Assembly (NCBI GenBank): GCA_036378675.1
Contig: DASUWA010000040.1
Span: forward strand, 1-34,586
From: Acidimicrobiales bacterium
GTDB lineage: Bacteria; Actinomycetota; Acidimicrobiia; Acidimicrobiales; Palsa-688
Direction of reading: 5' to 3'
Length of the DNA: 34,586 bases
Of this stretch, positions 16,587 through 25,226 are shown in pieces. Position numbers and translations under genes: made by a program. Each line of letters opens with the position of its first letter. Within the stretch, counting starts at the first letter, position 1. The notes below the pieces were generated by a model. The model worked only from the letters and a program-made list of their open reading frames with translations. It was not told where the DNA came from and searched no databases.

Positions 16587-17461
16587 GCGGGCGCGGGCTC
16601 TCCCATCACCAAGCGGCTGCGGAAGAACTCGAGAACCTGGTCGAGTGCCGCCCGGGTCGGCGTGCCAGGTCTGTCGTCGAGGTGCTCGGTCAGGACCGAG
16701 TGCGCGGCTTTAGGGTGATTGTGAGGGTTACCGGGTGAGGAGTCGAGTTCGACGGCGATGAAGTTGTCTCCGAGCTTCTCTTTGATCGCCCGGAAGCGCG
16801 AGCCCGGTACGACCTTGTCCCCCGTAAATCGCAATCCGATCACGCAGAGGCTTTCATCGGTGGCGCGCTTTTGAATCCGTGCCCAGTCGTCGCGTGACAA
16901 CTGGATGTCCGACCGCCTCGACTTGGTCACCGGGAACGGCAGGGACGGCTGGCTCAGCACCGGGGCGATCACCGAATCGTCGATCGCCATGGCGAGGCCG
17001 AACCCGCCCGTGTAACACATGCCGACTGCGCCGACACCGGGCCCTCCGCAGCGTTCGTGCTCCCGCCGCGCCAGAGCGCGCAGCCACGACACCACGGGGC
17101 CGGTGTGACCGAGTGCGAGAGAAGAGAACTCCTTCGAGACGCAGATCTTGGCGAGGGTTTCCATCGCGTAGCGCCCGCTCGCGGGCTTGCCCGGAGTTCC
17201 GAACAGATGCGGCAGGACCGCGGTGCACCCGAGCTCACGCACGCGGTCGGCGAAGGCCACCACCTTCGGCGTGATCCCGGGGATCTCGGCGATGACGATG
17301 ACAGCGGGGCCGGTACCCGCCCGGTAGATGTCGTGAGTGATGCCGCCGTCACTGAAGCTCTCGCGGGTGTACTCGTCCAAGGCGCCTGGCATGCGCGGGA
17401 TAGTAGGCGGGGGCGCCGTCGAGCCGCCTGTTTTCTGGGACATTTGGTTTTTGAGTGACAT
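16583..17461 (-). CDS. Dienelactone hydrolase family protein
   Basis: This 292-residue alpha/beta-hydrolase keeps the dienelactone hydrolase triad: a cysteine nucleophile in GMCYTGGFG, an aspartate in FTGDKVVPGSRF, and a histidine in HNHPKAAHSVL. AEIPGITPKVVAFADRVRELG near the N-terminus is typical. Family members hydrolyse dienelactones from chloroaromatic breakdown and other lactones or esters; the substrate here is unknown. The ATG at 17461 has AAGG seven bases ahead on the minus strand; an ATG six codons later is an alternative. The first 20 residues are Ser/Thr/Pro-rich and not a signal peptide. It stands alone, convergent with the small gene, sharing the TTAA at both stops. Confidence 0.88.
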   Translation of the reverse strand: MSLKNQMSQKTGGSTAPPPTIPRMPGALDEYTRESFSDGGITHDIYRAGTGPAVIVIAEIPGITPKVVAFADRVRELGCTAVLPHLFGTPGKPASGRYAMETLAKICVSKEFSSLALGHTGPVVSWLRALARREHERCGGPGVGAVGMCYTGGFGLAMAIDDSVIAPVLSQPSLPFPVTKSRRSDIQLSRDDWARIQKRATDESLCVIGLRFTGDKVVPGSRFRAIKEKLGDNFIAVELDSSPGNPHNHPKAAHSVLTEHLDDRPGTPTRAALDQVLEFFRSRLVMGEPAPA

Positions 17462-17518
17462 CTGTGCGCCTTAAGCGCGCATATGTCCCGGAGAAACCGG
17501 ATGTCACACAAAAACGAG

Positions 17519-17532
17519 CTAGAACGCTCTAG
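17519..17532. promoter_or_regulatory. Inverted repeat upstream of the hydrolase gene
   Basis: CTAGA (17519-17523) and TCTAG (17528-17532) form five-base arms around ACGC, 58 bases upstream of the hydrolase ATG on the minus strand. The position fits an operator or part of a promoter. No regulator gene is adjacent. Confidence 0.25.
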
Positions 17533-17584
17533 AGAGCGAGCAACCGCCTCAATGGGGGCAGCGCGCAACGAGCTGAAGGGAGGA

Positions 17585-17628
17585 GCGGCCAGGCGGCCAG
17601 CCCGCCAGCGGCCAGCGGCCAGCCCGCC
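17585..17628. repeat. Short GC-rich direct repeats (GCGGCCAG)
   Basis: GCGGCCAG occurs four times here (17585, 17593, 17608, 17615), and the 14-mer GCGGCCAGCCCGCC occurs twice (17593-17606 and 17615-17628). It lies between the 3' end of aceA and the hydrolase promoter. It looks like slipped-strand expansion of low-complexity DNA. Confidence 0.5.
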
Positions 17629-17633
17629 GACGC

Positions 17634-18977
17634 CTACTTGGTGAACTGCGCCTCTTCGGTGGACCCGTGCAGCGCCAGCGTGGAGGACACGCCGGCGGTG
17701 AGGGTGCTCATGATGTCGTCGAAGTAGCCGGCGCCAACCTCGCGCTGGTGGCGGGTGGCGGTGTAGCCATCGGCCTCCAACGAGAACTCACGCTGCTGCA
17801 GGTCGACGTAGGCCGACATGCCGCGCTCGGCATATCCGCGTGCCAGCTCGAAGGTCGACTCGTTCAGCGCGTGCCAGCCGGCGAGGGTGACGAACTGGAA
17901 CGCGTAGCCCATCGAGCCGAGCTCCTTCTGGAACCGACCGATGGTCTCGTCGTCGAGATGCTTCTTCCAGTTAAACGACGGAGAGCAGTTGTAGGCCAGC
18001 AGCTTGTCCGGGTACTCCGCCTTGATCCGCTCGGCGAACGTCTGGGCCTCCTCCAGGTCTGGAGTTGACGTCTCGCACCAGATCAGGTCGGCGTACGGCG
18101 CGTAGGCCAGGCCGCGGGCGACGGCGATGTCCATGCCGTTGCGGACGTAGTAGAAGCCCTCCGGCGAGCGCTCGCCGGTGCAGAACGGCTGATCCCGCTC
18201 GTCCACGTCGGCGGTGAGAAGCGTGGCGCCGAGCGAGTCGGTCCGGGCGACGACGATCGAGGGCACGCCGCACACGTCGGCCGCCAAACGGGCGGCGGAC
18301 AAGGTGCGGATGTGCTGCGCGGTCGGGATGAGGACCTTGCCGCCCATGTGGCCGCACTTCTTCTCCGACGACAGCTGGTCTTCCCAGTGAACGCCGGCAG
18401 CGCCCGCCTCGATCATGCCCTTCATCAACTCGAACGCGTTGAGGGCACCGCCGAAACCGGCCTCGGCGTCGGCGACGATCGGCACCATCCAGTGCCGCTG
18501 CCCCGTCGGGCCTGGCTTGCCGCCGGACTCGGCCCACTCGATCTGGTCGGCGCGGCGAAGCGCGTTGTTGATGCGGCGCACCACCGTCGGGACGCTGTTA
18601 GCGGCGTACAGGCTCTGGTCGGGGTAGACCTGCTCCGAAAGGTTGGCATCGGCCGCGACCTGCCACCCGGAAAGGTAGATCGCCTTGAGGCCGGCCTTGA
18701 CCATCTCGACGGCCTGGCCACCTGTCATCGCGCCGAGCGCGTTGATGTAGTCCTCGTTGTGCAGCAGCCACCAAAGCCGCTCCGCACCCTGGCGGGCGAG
18801 CGAGTACTCCACCTGAATCGATCCTCGCAGGCGGACCACGTCCGCTGCGCTGTAAGGCCGCTCTATGCCGGTCCAGCGCGGGTCGCTGGCCCACTGGCGC
18901 TCGATTTCGTTGACAGCGGTCTCGAACGGTGAGTGCGAAGCTCCGTTGCCCCCTGCGGGAGCAGTGTGCGTCGTCAT
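17634..18977 (-). CDS. aceA: Isocitrate lyase
   Basis: This 447-residue enzyme splits isocitrate to glyoxylate and succinate, the first step of the glyoxylate shunt. The family signature KKCGHMGGK is present, with the catalytic cysteine at C208, and [34 protein letters not shown] and the [13 protein letters not shown] segment follow. Length matches the ICL1/AceA class of about 430 residues. ATG 18977 has AAAGGA about 14 bases ahead and lies 22 bases after malate synthase, so aceB-aceA form one transcript. This lets the host build biomass from acetyl-CoA made by the lipid genes nearby. Confidence 0.97.
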   Translation of the reverse strand: MTTHTAPAGGNGASHSPFETAVNEIERQWASDPRWTGIERPYSAADVVRLRGSIQVEYSLARQGAERLWWLLHNEDYINALGAMTGGQAVEMVKAGLKAIYLSGWQVAADANLSEQVYPDQSLYAANSVPTVVRRINNALRRADQIEWAESGGKPGPTGQRHWMVPIVADAEAGFGGALNAFELMKGMIEAGAAGVHWEDQLSSEKKCGHMGGKVLIPTAQHIRTLSAARLAADVCGVPSIVVARTDSLGATLLTADVDERDQPFCTGERSPEGFYYVRNGMDIAVARGLAYAPYADLIWCETSTPDLEEAQTFAERIKAEYPDKLLAYNCSPSFNWKKHLDDETIGRFQKELGSMGYAFQFVTLAGWHALNESTFELARGYAERGMSAYVDLQQREFSLEADGYTATRHQREVGAGYFDDIMSTLTAGVSSTLALHGSTEEAQFTK

Positions 18978-18999
18978 GGCTGGGACTGGATCCTTTCGG

Positions 19000-20577
19000 T
19001 CAGGGAAGTAGCTCGTAGGCGGGCAGGGTCAAGAAGTTGATGAACTCGTCGTCGAGGGCCACCTGCTCGAAAACATTCCGAGCGTTCCGTATCAGCTCCG
19101 GCTCGTAGCCGGCCTCGGCGAGTTCTTTTTCAGTGCGGTCGAGCATGCGGCGAACCAGCTCTGCGGTGACGGGGGTCCGCTCCGCGCCGGCGAGGATCAC
19201 CTTGTGGTGGACCCACTGCCATATCTGCGCACGGCTGATCTCGGCGGTGGCCGCATCCTCCATCAGGTCGTCGATCGCCGCGGCTCCAGTGCCCGACAGC
19301 CACGACACCAGGTAGCGCAAGCCCACCGAGACGTTGGTCTTGAGGCCCGCCTTGGTGATCCCGTCGCGCGGGTGGTCGACCTCGAGCAGCCGTCCCGGTC
19401 CGACGGCAACCTCGGGCCGCTGGCGGTCGAGCTGGTTGGGGCGGTCGCCGAGCACGGCGTCGAACTCCGCCATCGCGGTCGGGACAAGGTCCGGGTGGGC
19501 GACCCACGTGCCGTCGAAGCCGTCGCCGGCCTCGCGGCGCTTGTCGTCGGTCACCTTGGCCAGCGCGGCCTCGGTCACGTCGGGCTTCTTGCGGTTGGGT
19601 ATGAAGGCAGACATCCCGCCTATGGCGTGGGCGCCGCGCATGTGGCAGGTCTTCACCAGAAGCTCTGTGTACGCGCGCATGAACGGCGTGGTCATCGTCA
19701 CGAGGGAGCGGTCCGGGAGCACGAAGTTCGCGTCGTTGTGGAACCGCTTGGCGACGCTGAAGATGTAGTCCCACCGGCCGGCGTTCAGCCCGCAAATGTG
19801 ATCACGAAGCTCGTAGAGGATCTCGTCCATCTCGAACGCGGCGGTGATTGTCTCGATCAAAACGGTCGCCCTGATCGAGCCTCTGTCGAGATCGAGAAGG
19901 TCCTCGGCCGCGCACATGACGTCGTTCCAGAGCCGGGCCTCCTTGTGGCCCTCGAGCTTGGGCAGGTAGTAGTACGGGCCGAACCCGCGGGAGAGGCTCT
20001 CGCGCCCGTTGTGGAACAGATACAGACCGAAGTCGAACAGGCTTGCCGAGATCCGCTCGCCGTCGATGGTGAAGTGCTTCTCGGTCAGGTGCCAGCCGCG
20101 GGGACGCACGACGAGGGTCGCGGTCTCGTCCGCCAGCCGGTAGCTCTTCTCCGGCGTGACCAGCTCGATGGTCCCGCGGACCGCGTCCTGCAGGTTGACC
20201 TGCCCGGTGATGACGTTGTCCCACGTGGGGGAGTTGGCGTCCTCGAAGTCGGCCATGAAGACCTTCGCCCCCGAGTTGAGGGCGTTGATCATCATCTTCC
20301 GCTCGACCGGCCCGGTGATCTCTACCCGGCGGTCGGCAAGGGGCTTGGGCGCCTCGGGCACCGTCCATCCGCAGAGCCGGATCGACTCCGTCTCCGCCAA
20401 GAAGTCGGGGCGCTCGCCGGCGTCGAAGCGGGCCTGCCGCTCAACCCGCTCGAAAAGCAGCTCCCGGCGGCGGGCGTCGAAGCGCTCGTGCAGCTCGGCA
20501 ACGAACTCGATGGCCTCGGGGGTGAGGACTTGTTCCGCTTGCGGGTGCGGCGTGAATGTGACGTTCTGGCGAGGCAC
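19000..20577 (-). CDS. aceB: Malate synthase A
   Basis: This 525-residue enzyme condenses glyoxylate and acetyl-CoA to malate. It is the A-type (compact, about 530 residues), not the longer G-type used by mycobacteria: [29 protein letters not shown], the active-site region [25 protein letters not shown], and [33 protein letters not shown]. The start is GTG at 20577 (MPRQNVTF). No Shine-Dalgarno is present, but CATAAT lies exactly six bases ahead, so the message is probably leaderless. It is divergent from the RamB-like regulator and followed by aceA. Confidence 0.96.
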   Translation of the reverse strand: MPRQNVTFTPHPQAEQVLTPEAIEFVAELHERFDARRRELLFERVERQARFDAGERPDFLAETESIRLCGWTVPEAPKPLADRRVEITGPVERKMMINALNSGAKVFMADFEDANSPTWDNVITGQVNLQDAVRGTIELVTPEKSYRLADETATLVVRPRGWHLTEKHFTIDGERISASLFDFGLYLFHNGRESLSRGFGPYYYLPKLEGHKEARLWNDVMCAAEDLLDLDRGSIRATVLIETITAAFEMDEILYELRDHICGLNAGRWDYIFSVAKRFHNDANFVLPDRSLVTMTTPFMRAYTELLVKTCHMRGAHAIGGMSAFIPNRKKPDVTEAALAKVTDDKRREAGDGFDGTWVAHPDLVPTAMAEFDAVLGDRPNQLDRQRPEVAVGPGRLLEVDHPRDGITKAGLKTNVSVGLRYLVSWLSGTGAAAIDDLMEDAATAEISRAQIWQWVHHKVILAGAERTPVTAELVRRMLDRTEKELAEAGYEPELIRNARNVFEQVALDDEFINFLTLPAYELLP

Positions 20578-20583
20578 CTACCA

Positions 20584-20589
20584 ATTATG
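20584..20589 (-). promoter_or_regulatory. Candidate -10 element (CATAAT) for aceB-aceA
   Basis: On the minus strand CATAAT is followed by TGGTAG and then the aceB GTG, which places transcription start at the first codon. A run of seven T precedes it. The layout predicts a leaderless aceB. Confidence 0.45.
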
Positions 20590-20618
20590 GAAAAAAATGC
20601 CGGAGTTGTCGAGTTGAA

Positions 20619-20661
20619 CAACCTGTGAGGTTGCGTTTCTCGTGAAAAAGTGTAAAACTTT
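20619..20661. promoter_or_regulatory. Two inverted repeats between aceB and the RamB-like gene
   Basis: CAACC (20619-20623) and GGTTG (20629-20633) flank TGTGA. AAAGT (20647-20651) and ACTTT (20657-20661) flank GTAAA. Both sit in the 92-base divergent gap, upstream of the aceB -10 and next to the regulator's own start. RamB in Corynebacterium is known to bind A/T-rich sites near aceA and aceB, so these are candidate sites for the adjacent regulator; they do not closely match the corynebacterial consensus. Confidence 0.4.
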
Positions 20662-20669
20662 CGATATAG

Positions 20670-22184
20670 ATGACGTCCGAACCTCTTGATCCACTGGTGT
20701 TCGGCCACCGCCTCCGCCACTTCCGGCGGCAGGCCGGGATGACCCTCGAAGCGCTCGGCGAGGTGGTCAAAAGACCCGCCTCCTACCTCTCCCAGCTCGA
20801 GAACGGTCACCGCGAGCCGCGGCTTTCGACCGTCAACCAGCTCGCCTCCGCCCTCGGGTGTCGCCCGGCCGACCTTCTCTCGCCGACCGCCCCGAACCGG
20901 CGGGCCGAGCTGGAGGTGGCCCTGGCCCATGTCCAGGAGGATCCCCGCTACCAGGCGCTTCGGCTGCCTTACCTGAGGCCGAGCGCCCGGCTCGACGATG
21001 TCGCTCTCGAGCACCTGGTAGGTCTGTTCGACAAGGTGCGGGAGCTGTCCACGGCGCCCGCTTCCAGTGGGCAGTCCTCTGGCGACGGCGGTGGCGGTGG
21101 CGGTGTGTCGGCAGGCGCCCGAGTCGCCAACGCCGCCATGCGCGAGGAGATGCGCAAGCGCGACAACTACTTCGAGGAGATCGAGCGGGTCGCCGGGGAG
21201 GCTTTGGCTGCCGTCGGATACGCCGGCCAGGGGGCCGTGTCGGAGCGGAACCTCACCGATCTGGCCGCTTACTTCGGCTTCACCATCGCCCGTGTCCAGG
21301 ATCTTCCGCCGTCGACCCGGTCGATCAGCGACCTCCGTCACCGGGTGATCTACGTCCCGCAGCGGAACCTCACGCGAGGCACCAGGTCGGCCCGGTCGGT
21401 CATCGCCCAGACCGTCGGCCGCTTCGCGTTGGGCCACCGTGACCCGTCCGACTTCGAGTCGTACGTCAGGCAGCGGGTCGAGGCGAACTACTTCGCCGGC
21501 GCGCTGCTCGCCCCGGAGCAGGCGGTGGTGCGGGTCCTGCGTGCGGCGAAGGCCCGCGAGGACATCTCCGTCGAGGACCTGAACGAGATGTTCTACATCT
21601 CCTACGAGATGGCGGCACACCGGTTGACCAACCTGATCACCCGCCACTTCGGGATCCCCGTCCACTTCCAGCGCTCCGACGCGGACGGGCTGCTATGGAA
21701 GGCGTACGAAAACGACGGGGTCCTCTTCCCATCCGACGCCGACGGCACGATCGAGGGCCAGCGGCTGTGTCGCTGGTGGTCGAGCCGGCAGGCGTTCGAG
21801 TCCGAGGACTCGTACGCGGTGCACTACCAGTACACCGAGACGGTTGCCGGGACGTTCTGGTGCTGCACCCATATTGGAGTGGAGCAGGATCGCGGCGAGG
21901 CAGTGACGGTCGGGACCCGTGAGGAGGAAGCCCACTGGTTCCGGGGTAGCGACACGACGCGGCGGACGGTCTCGCGCTGCCCCGACCCGGAGTGCTGCAG
22001 GCGTCCCCCCGCCAACGCGGTGAAGCGGTGGGAGGGCGTCGCCTGGCCGTCGGCGCGTGACCACAGTCACTTCGTGTCCGGTCTTCCGACCGACACGGTC
22101 GTGTTCAGCCCCCATCCGGGAGTCGACCTCACCGACGTCTATTCGTTTTTGGACAGGCACTCCGGCGGTTTGGGCACTCCATAA
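20670..22184 (+). CDS. ramB: RamB/ScfR-like XRE-family regulator of acetate/short-chain acyl metabolism
   Basis: This 504-residue regulator has an N-terminal XRE-type HTH (about residues 12-68: LRHFRRQAGMTLEALGE, SYLSQLENGHREPRLSTVNQLASALG). Next come a Gly-rich linker, an ImmA/IrrE-like middle domain and a C-terminal domain with clustered cysteines (FWCC, SRCPDPECCRRPP) that may bind a ligand or metal. The zincin HExxH of true IrrE proteases is lost: the equivalent helix reads AQTVGRFALGH, so it should not be a protease. RamB of Corynebacterium and Mycobacterium controls aceA/aceB, and in M. tuberculosis the gene is near icl1; here it is divergent from aceB-aceA. The linker, SSGDGGGGGGVSAG near residue 140, is unusual. 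There is no clear Shine-Dalgarno. Confidence 0.88.
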   Translation: MTSEPLDPLVFGHRLRHFRRQAGMTLEALGEVVKRPASYLSQLENGHREPRLSTVNQLASALGCRPADLLSPTAPNRRAELEVALAHVQEDPRYQALRLPYLRPSARLDDVALEHLVGLFDKVRELSTAPASSGQSSGDGGGGGGVSAGARVANAAMREEMRKRDNYFEEIERVAGEALAAVGYAGQGAVSERNLTDLAAYFGFTIARVQDLPPSTRSISDLRHRVIYVPQRNLTRGTRSARSVIAQTVGRFALGHRDPSDFESYVRQRVEANYFAGALLAPEQAVVRVLRAAKAREDISVEDLNEMFYISYEMAAHRLTNLITRHFGIPVHFQRSDADGLLWKAYENDGVLFPSDADGTIEGQRLCRWWSSRQAFESEDSYAVHYQYTETVAGTFWCCTHIGVEQDRGEAVTVGTREEEAHWFRGSDTTRRTVSRCPDPECCRRPPANAVKRWEGVAWPSARDHSHFVSGLPTDTVVFSPHPGVDLTDVYSFLDRHSGGLGTP

Positions 22185-22268
22185 TCGTTCCGGCTAGGGT
22201 GGCCGGTCGCTCTTTATCCGGCCTTCTCCGGCCCGACCGGTGTGGCTCGGACGATTTGGAGGATGTGA

Positions 22269-24356
22269 GTGGCTCTCAGAATTGCCATCGGCTTCGCGTT
22301 AACGGGTGCCGGCGTGGCCGTCGCGCTGTGGAGGCTGGGGTTCCTGTTCCGCCTCGTCACCAACGGCAAGCCCGCTCCCGGCCGCATGAAGGATGTGGGC
22401 GCCCAGCTCAAGGCCGAACTCCTCGACGTGTTCGGGCAGCGCAAGCTGCTCCGCTGGAGCGTGCCTGGTGTGGCTCACTTCATGGTGTTCTGGGGATTCA
22501 TCGTCTTGATGTTCACGATCGCCGAGGCCTACGGCGCCCTGTTCTCGAAGACCTTCGCGATAACAGGGAACGAGGCGCTCGGTTTCATCGAGGACCTCTT
22601 CGCAGTCGGCGTTCTAGTCGGCATCATCACCTTCTCGGTGATCCGGCTGGTTCAGTCGCCGGAGCGAGAAGCGCGGAAGAGCCGCTTCTACGGATCGCAT
22701 ACCACGGCGGCGTGGATCACCCTCGGCCTGATCTTCCTTGTCATTGCGACGCTTCTGCTCTACCGGGGGGCGCAGGTGGACACCGGTGACTTTCCCTACG
22801 GCAAGAGTTGGTGGCCATTCGCGTCACGCCTGATCGCCGGAGCGTTCTCCGGTTTCAGCCACACGACAAACATGCACCTCGAGACCACGTTCATCCTCGC
22901 CCAGATCGGGGTGATCTGGGCGTTCGCGGTGTTCCTGCTCCACTCGAAGCACCTTCACATCGTGGTCTCGGAGCCCAACGTCCTGTTCTCCCGCCGGCCC
23001 AAGGCACTCGGTCCCCTCGCCACCACACCCGATCTCGACCCGGAGAACATGACCGAGGACACGGTGATCGGCACCGGTCTGATCGCCCACACCACGTGGA
23101 AGCAGCGCCTCGATTTCTTGAGCTGCACTGAGTGCGGTCGTTGTCAGGACCAGTGTCCGGCGTGGGCGACCGACAAGCCGCTGTCCCCGAAGCTCGTCAT
23201 CATGGACCTTCGTGACCACATGATGGAGTCGGCCTCGGAGCTTCTGTCCGGCAAGGGCACGAACGGCGACGCGTCGGACGGCGTTTCCGCCAAGCCGTTG
23301 GTTCCCGACGTCATCCAGGACGACGTCTTGTGGTCGTGCACCACATGTGGAGCGTGCGTGGAGCAGTGCCCGGTCGACATCGAGCACGTCGACACGATCC
23401 TGGACATGCGGCGGTACGAGGTGTTGATGGAAGCTCGGTTCCCGAGCGAGGCCGGCCTCATGCTGCGCAACATCGAGAACCAGGGCGACCCGTGGGGTCT
23501 CGGGCAGAGTCACCGGCTCGACTGGACCGAGGGGCTCGACTTCGAGGTCCCTGTGGTCACGGGCACCATCCCCGAAGAGATGGAGTACCTGTTCTGGGTC
23601 GGGTGCGCCGGCGCCCTCGACGAGCGCGCCCGCCGCACCACGCAGAGCATCGCCAGGCTGCTTCACCGCGCGGGTGTTGCCTTCGGCGTGCTTGGCCCGC
23701 GCGAGTCGTGCAGCGGAGACCCCGCACGCCGGCTCGGCAACGAGTACCTCTTCCAGACCCAAGCACAGATGAACATCGCGACCTTCAACAGCGCCGGCGT
23801 GAAGAAGATCGTCGCGTCGTGCCCGCACTGCTTTAACTCGATCGCGCGGGAGTACCCCGCGCTCGGCGGCGAGTTCGAAGTGATGCACCACACCCAGCTG
23901 CTAGAACGGTTGCTCGCCGATGGAAAGTTGCGCCCGCAGAATCCCGTCGAGCAGAACATCACCTACCACGACCCCTGCTACCTCGGCCGCCACAACGAGG
24001 TTTACGACGAGCCGCGCGGAGTTCTTGGGAGCGTGCCGGGCGTGTCGGTCACCGAGATGCACCGCCATCGCCGGACCGGTTTCTGCTGCGGCGCCGGCGG
24101 AGCGCGGATGTGGATGGAGGAGAAGATCGGCACCCGGATCAACACCAACCGGACCGACGAGGCCCTCGCCACCGGTGCCGACACCATCTCCACCGCCTGC
24201 CCGTACTGCCTGATCATGCTTGACGACGCCACTAAAGCCCGCCAGGCGGAGGGTGCCGCTCCGGAGTCGGTCAGGGTTGTCGACGTGGCGCAGGTGCTCG
24301 AGCAGTCGGTCGGGGCGCCGGCGCCGGCTTCGGCCGGCGGGGAGACCGCTACTTAG
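22269..24356 (+). CDS. etfD: EtfD-like membrane Fe-S oxidoreductase (ETF:menaquinone route)
   Basis: This 695-residue membrane protein has about five N-terminal transmembrane helices (near residues 5-27, 60-85, 105-127, 146-164, 204-226), with histidines (VAHFMVFWG, LLHSKHLHI) placed as in heme-b NarI-like domains. Two ferredoxin-type [4Fe-4S] motifs follow, CTECGRCQDQCP (C286, C289, C292, C296) and CTTCGACVEQCP (C357, C360, C363, C367). Two cysteine-rich CCG-type regions end the protein (SCPHCFNS, DPCYLGRHN, GFCCGAGGARMW, CPYCLIML). This is the build of M. tuberculosis Rv0338c/EtfD, which accepts electrons from the acyl-CoA dehydrogenase partner ETF. The start is GTG 22269 with GGAGG eight bases ahead. 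It would drain electrons from the dehydrogenases encoded here; no etfBA is in the window. Confidence 0.9.
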   Translation: MALRIAIGFALTGAGVAVALWRLGFLFRLVTNGKPAPGRMKDVGAQLKAELLDVFGQRKLLRWSVPGVAHFMVFWGFIVLMFTIAEAYGALFSKTFAITGNEALGFIEDLFAVGVLVGIITFSVIRLVQSPEREARKSRFYGSHTTAAWITLGLIFLVIATLLLYRGAQVDTGDFPYGKSWWPFASRLIAGAFSGFSHTTNMHLETTFILAQIGVIWAFAVFLLHSKHLHIVVSEPNVLFSRRPKALGPLATTPDLDPENMTEDTVIGTGLIAHTTWKQRLDFLSCTECGRCQDQCPAWATDKPLSPKLVIMDLRDHMMESASELLSGKGTNGDASDGVSAKPLVPDVIQDDVLWSCTTCGACVEQCPVDIEHVDTILDMRRYEVLMEARFPSEAGLMLRNIENQGDPWGLGQSHRLDWTEGLDFEVPVVTGTIPEEMEYLFWVGCAGALDERARRTTQSIARLLHRAGVAFGVLGPRESCSGDPARRLGNEYLFQTQAQMNIATFNSAGVKKIVASCPHCFNSIAREYPALGGEFEVMHHTQLLERLLADGKLRPQNPVEQNITYHDPCYLGRHNEVYDEPRGVLGSVPGVSVTEMHRHRRTGFCCGAGGARMWMEEKIGTRINTNRTDEALATGADTISTACPYCLIMLDDATKARQAEGAAPESVRVVDVAQVLEQSVGAPAPASAGGETAT

Positions 24357-24400
24357 GTCGTCGTCTGCGCTCGGCGCTCCGGCGCTCGGGGCATGCGTCT

Positions 24401-24456
24401 GGGTTCGTGCGTCTAGGTTCGTGCGTCTGGGTTCGTGCGTCTGGGTTCGTGCGTCT
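24401..24456. repeat. 14-base tandem repeat, four units
   Basis: GGGTTCGTGCGTCT is repeated head-to-tail at 24401, 24415, 24429 and 24443; the second unit differs by one base. A degenerate unit precedes it (24387-24400, ten matches of 14) and a partial one follows. It lies in the gap after etfD. Near-identity points to recent slippage; copy number may vary between strains. Confidence 0.85.
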
Positions 24457-24519
24457 GGGCGTGGATTTTGCGTTTGGGTGTCGAAAGGAGCCGGATCCTG
24501 GCGAATTCAACGCCCAAAC

Positions 24520-24586
24520 GCAGATTCCCCTGCAGCTAACGGCTCATCAGCAGCGGCACCATACGGACTCGCTGCGGGGAATCTGC
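24520..24586. repeat. Long inverted repeat (16-pair stem)
   Basis: GCAGATTCCCC (24520-24530) plus GCAGC (24532-24536) pair with GCTGC (24571-24575) plus GGGGAATCTGC (24576-24586): 16 pairs with a single bulged T and a 34-base loop. It lies between etfD and a small membrane gene and has no T-tail. It could be an etfD terminator, a regulatory RNA, or a remnant of a small mobile element. Confidence 0.6.
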
Positions 24587-24622
24587 AGGCACATTCAGCA
24601 GCAGTGCAACGCACCGGTCTCG

Positions 24623-24628
24623 TAGGAT
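24623..24628 (+). promoter_or_regulatory. Candidate -10 element (TAGGAT), leaderless start
   Basis: TAGGAT ends seven bases before the ATG at 24636, and no Shine-Dalgarno lies between. Transcription would begin at or beside the start codon. Confidence 0.4.
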
Positions 24629-24635
24629 TCGCGGC

Positions 24636-25226
24636 ATGTCCGCTACTCCGGCCGGGCCCTCGTCGGACGGCGGGACGTACATCCGGGCAGGAGGCGGTGT
24701 GGAGATCAACCCGCGCCGGCTCGCGAACATCCTGGTCTGGATTGTCGTGGCACTTTTGGTCGCGTTCTCCGCCTACTACGGGGTCGCGGGCGCGGAGCAG
24801 AACAGTCAGCTGAACACCTTGCGGCAGAAAGGGGTTCCCGTATCGGTGACCGTGACCGGCTGCGTAGGCATCAGCTCCGGAGTCGGAATGGGAATCGAGT
24901 ACTGGCAGTGCAGCGGCTCGTACGCCCTCCGAGGCCAGACGTTCAACGAGGTGATCAGAGGCAGCCGCCGGCTTCTCGACACGGGCCACCGAATCGACGC
25001 AATCGCAGTTCCTGGCCAACCGTCTCTGCTTTCTACAGTCTCATCGGTACGGGGAGCGCACTCGTCCGCTGCGGACTACATCGCCTGTGCCGTCCTGAGC
25101 GCGATTGGGGTAGTCCTCGGCGCTGGATGGTTTCTCTTCCATCGCACCCGCCGCAGCGTCGAGCAGCCAAGCCGACCGGTAGCGGGACAGACGAGGCTCC
25201 ACCAAACGGACGGCATGGGCGAGTGA
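24636..25226 (+). CDS. Hypothetical membrane protein (two spans, DUF3592-like build)
   Basis: This 196-residue protein has a Gly/Pro-rich cytoplasmic start, a first transmembrane helix at about 31-52 (ILVWIVVALLVAFSAYYGV), an external domain of about 90 residues with a cysteine pair (TGCVGIS, WQCSGSY), and a second helix at about 148-168 (ACAVLSAIGVVLGAGWFLF). A short basic tail ends it. The order span, beta-rich loop with VSVTVTGC and TFNEVIRG, span resembles DUF3592-type proteins of unknown function. The start is supported by the TAGGAT box seven bases upstream. No partner genes are evident. Confidence 0.7.
   Translation: MSATPAGPSSDGGTYIRAGGGVEINPRRLANILVWIVVALLVAFSAYYGVAGAEQNSQLNTLRQKGVPVSVTVTGCVGISSGVGMGIEYWQCSGSYALRGQTFNEVIRGSRRLLDTGHRIDAIAVPGQPSLLSTVSSVRGAHSSAADYIACAVLSAIGVVLGAGWFLFHRTRRSVEQPSRPVAGQTRLHQTDGMGE

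Noticed and set aside
20661-20669. GATATAGA before the RamB-like ATG as a -10 element of a leaderless message.
   Set aside because: It touches the ATG, too close for transcription to start at or before the start codon.
24401-24456. Tandem repeat as a CRISPR array.
   Set aside because: Units are 14 bases and head-to-tail with no spacers, and no cas genes are present.
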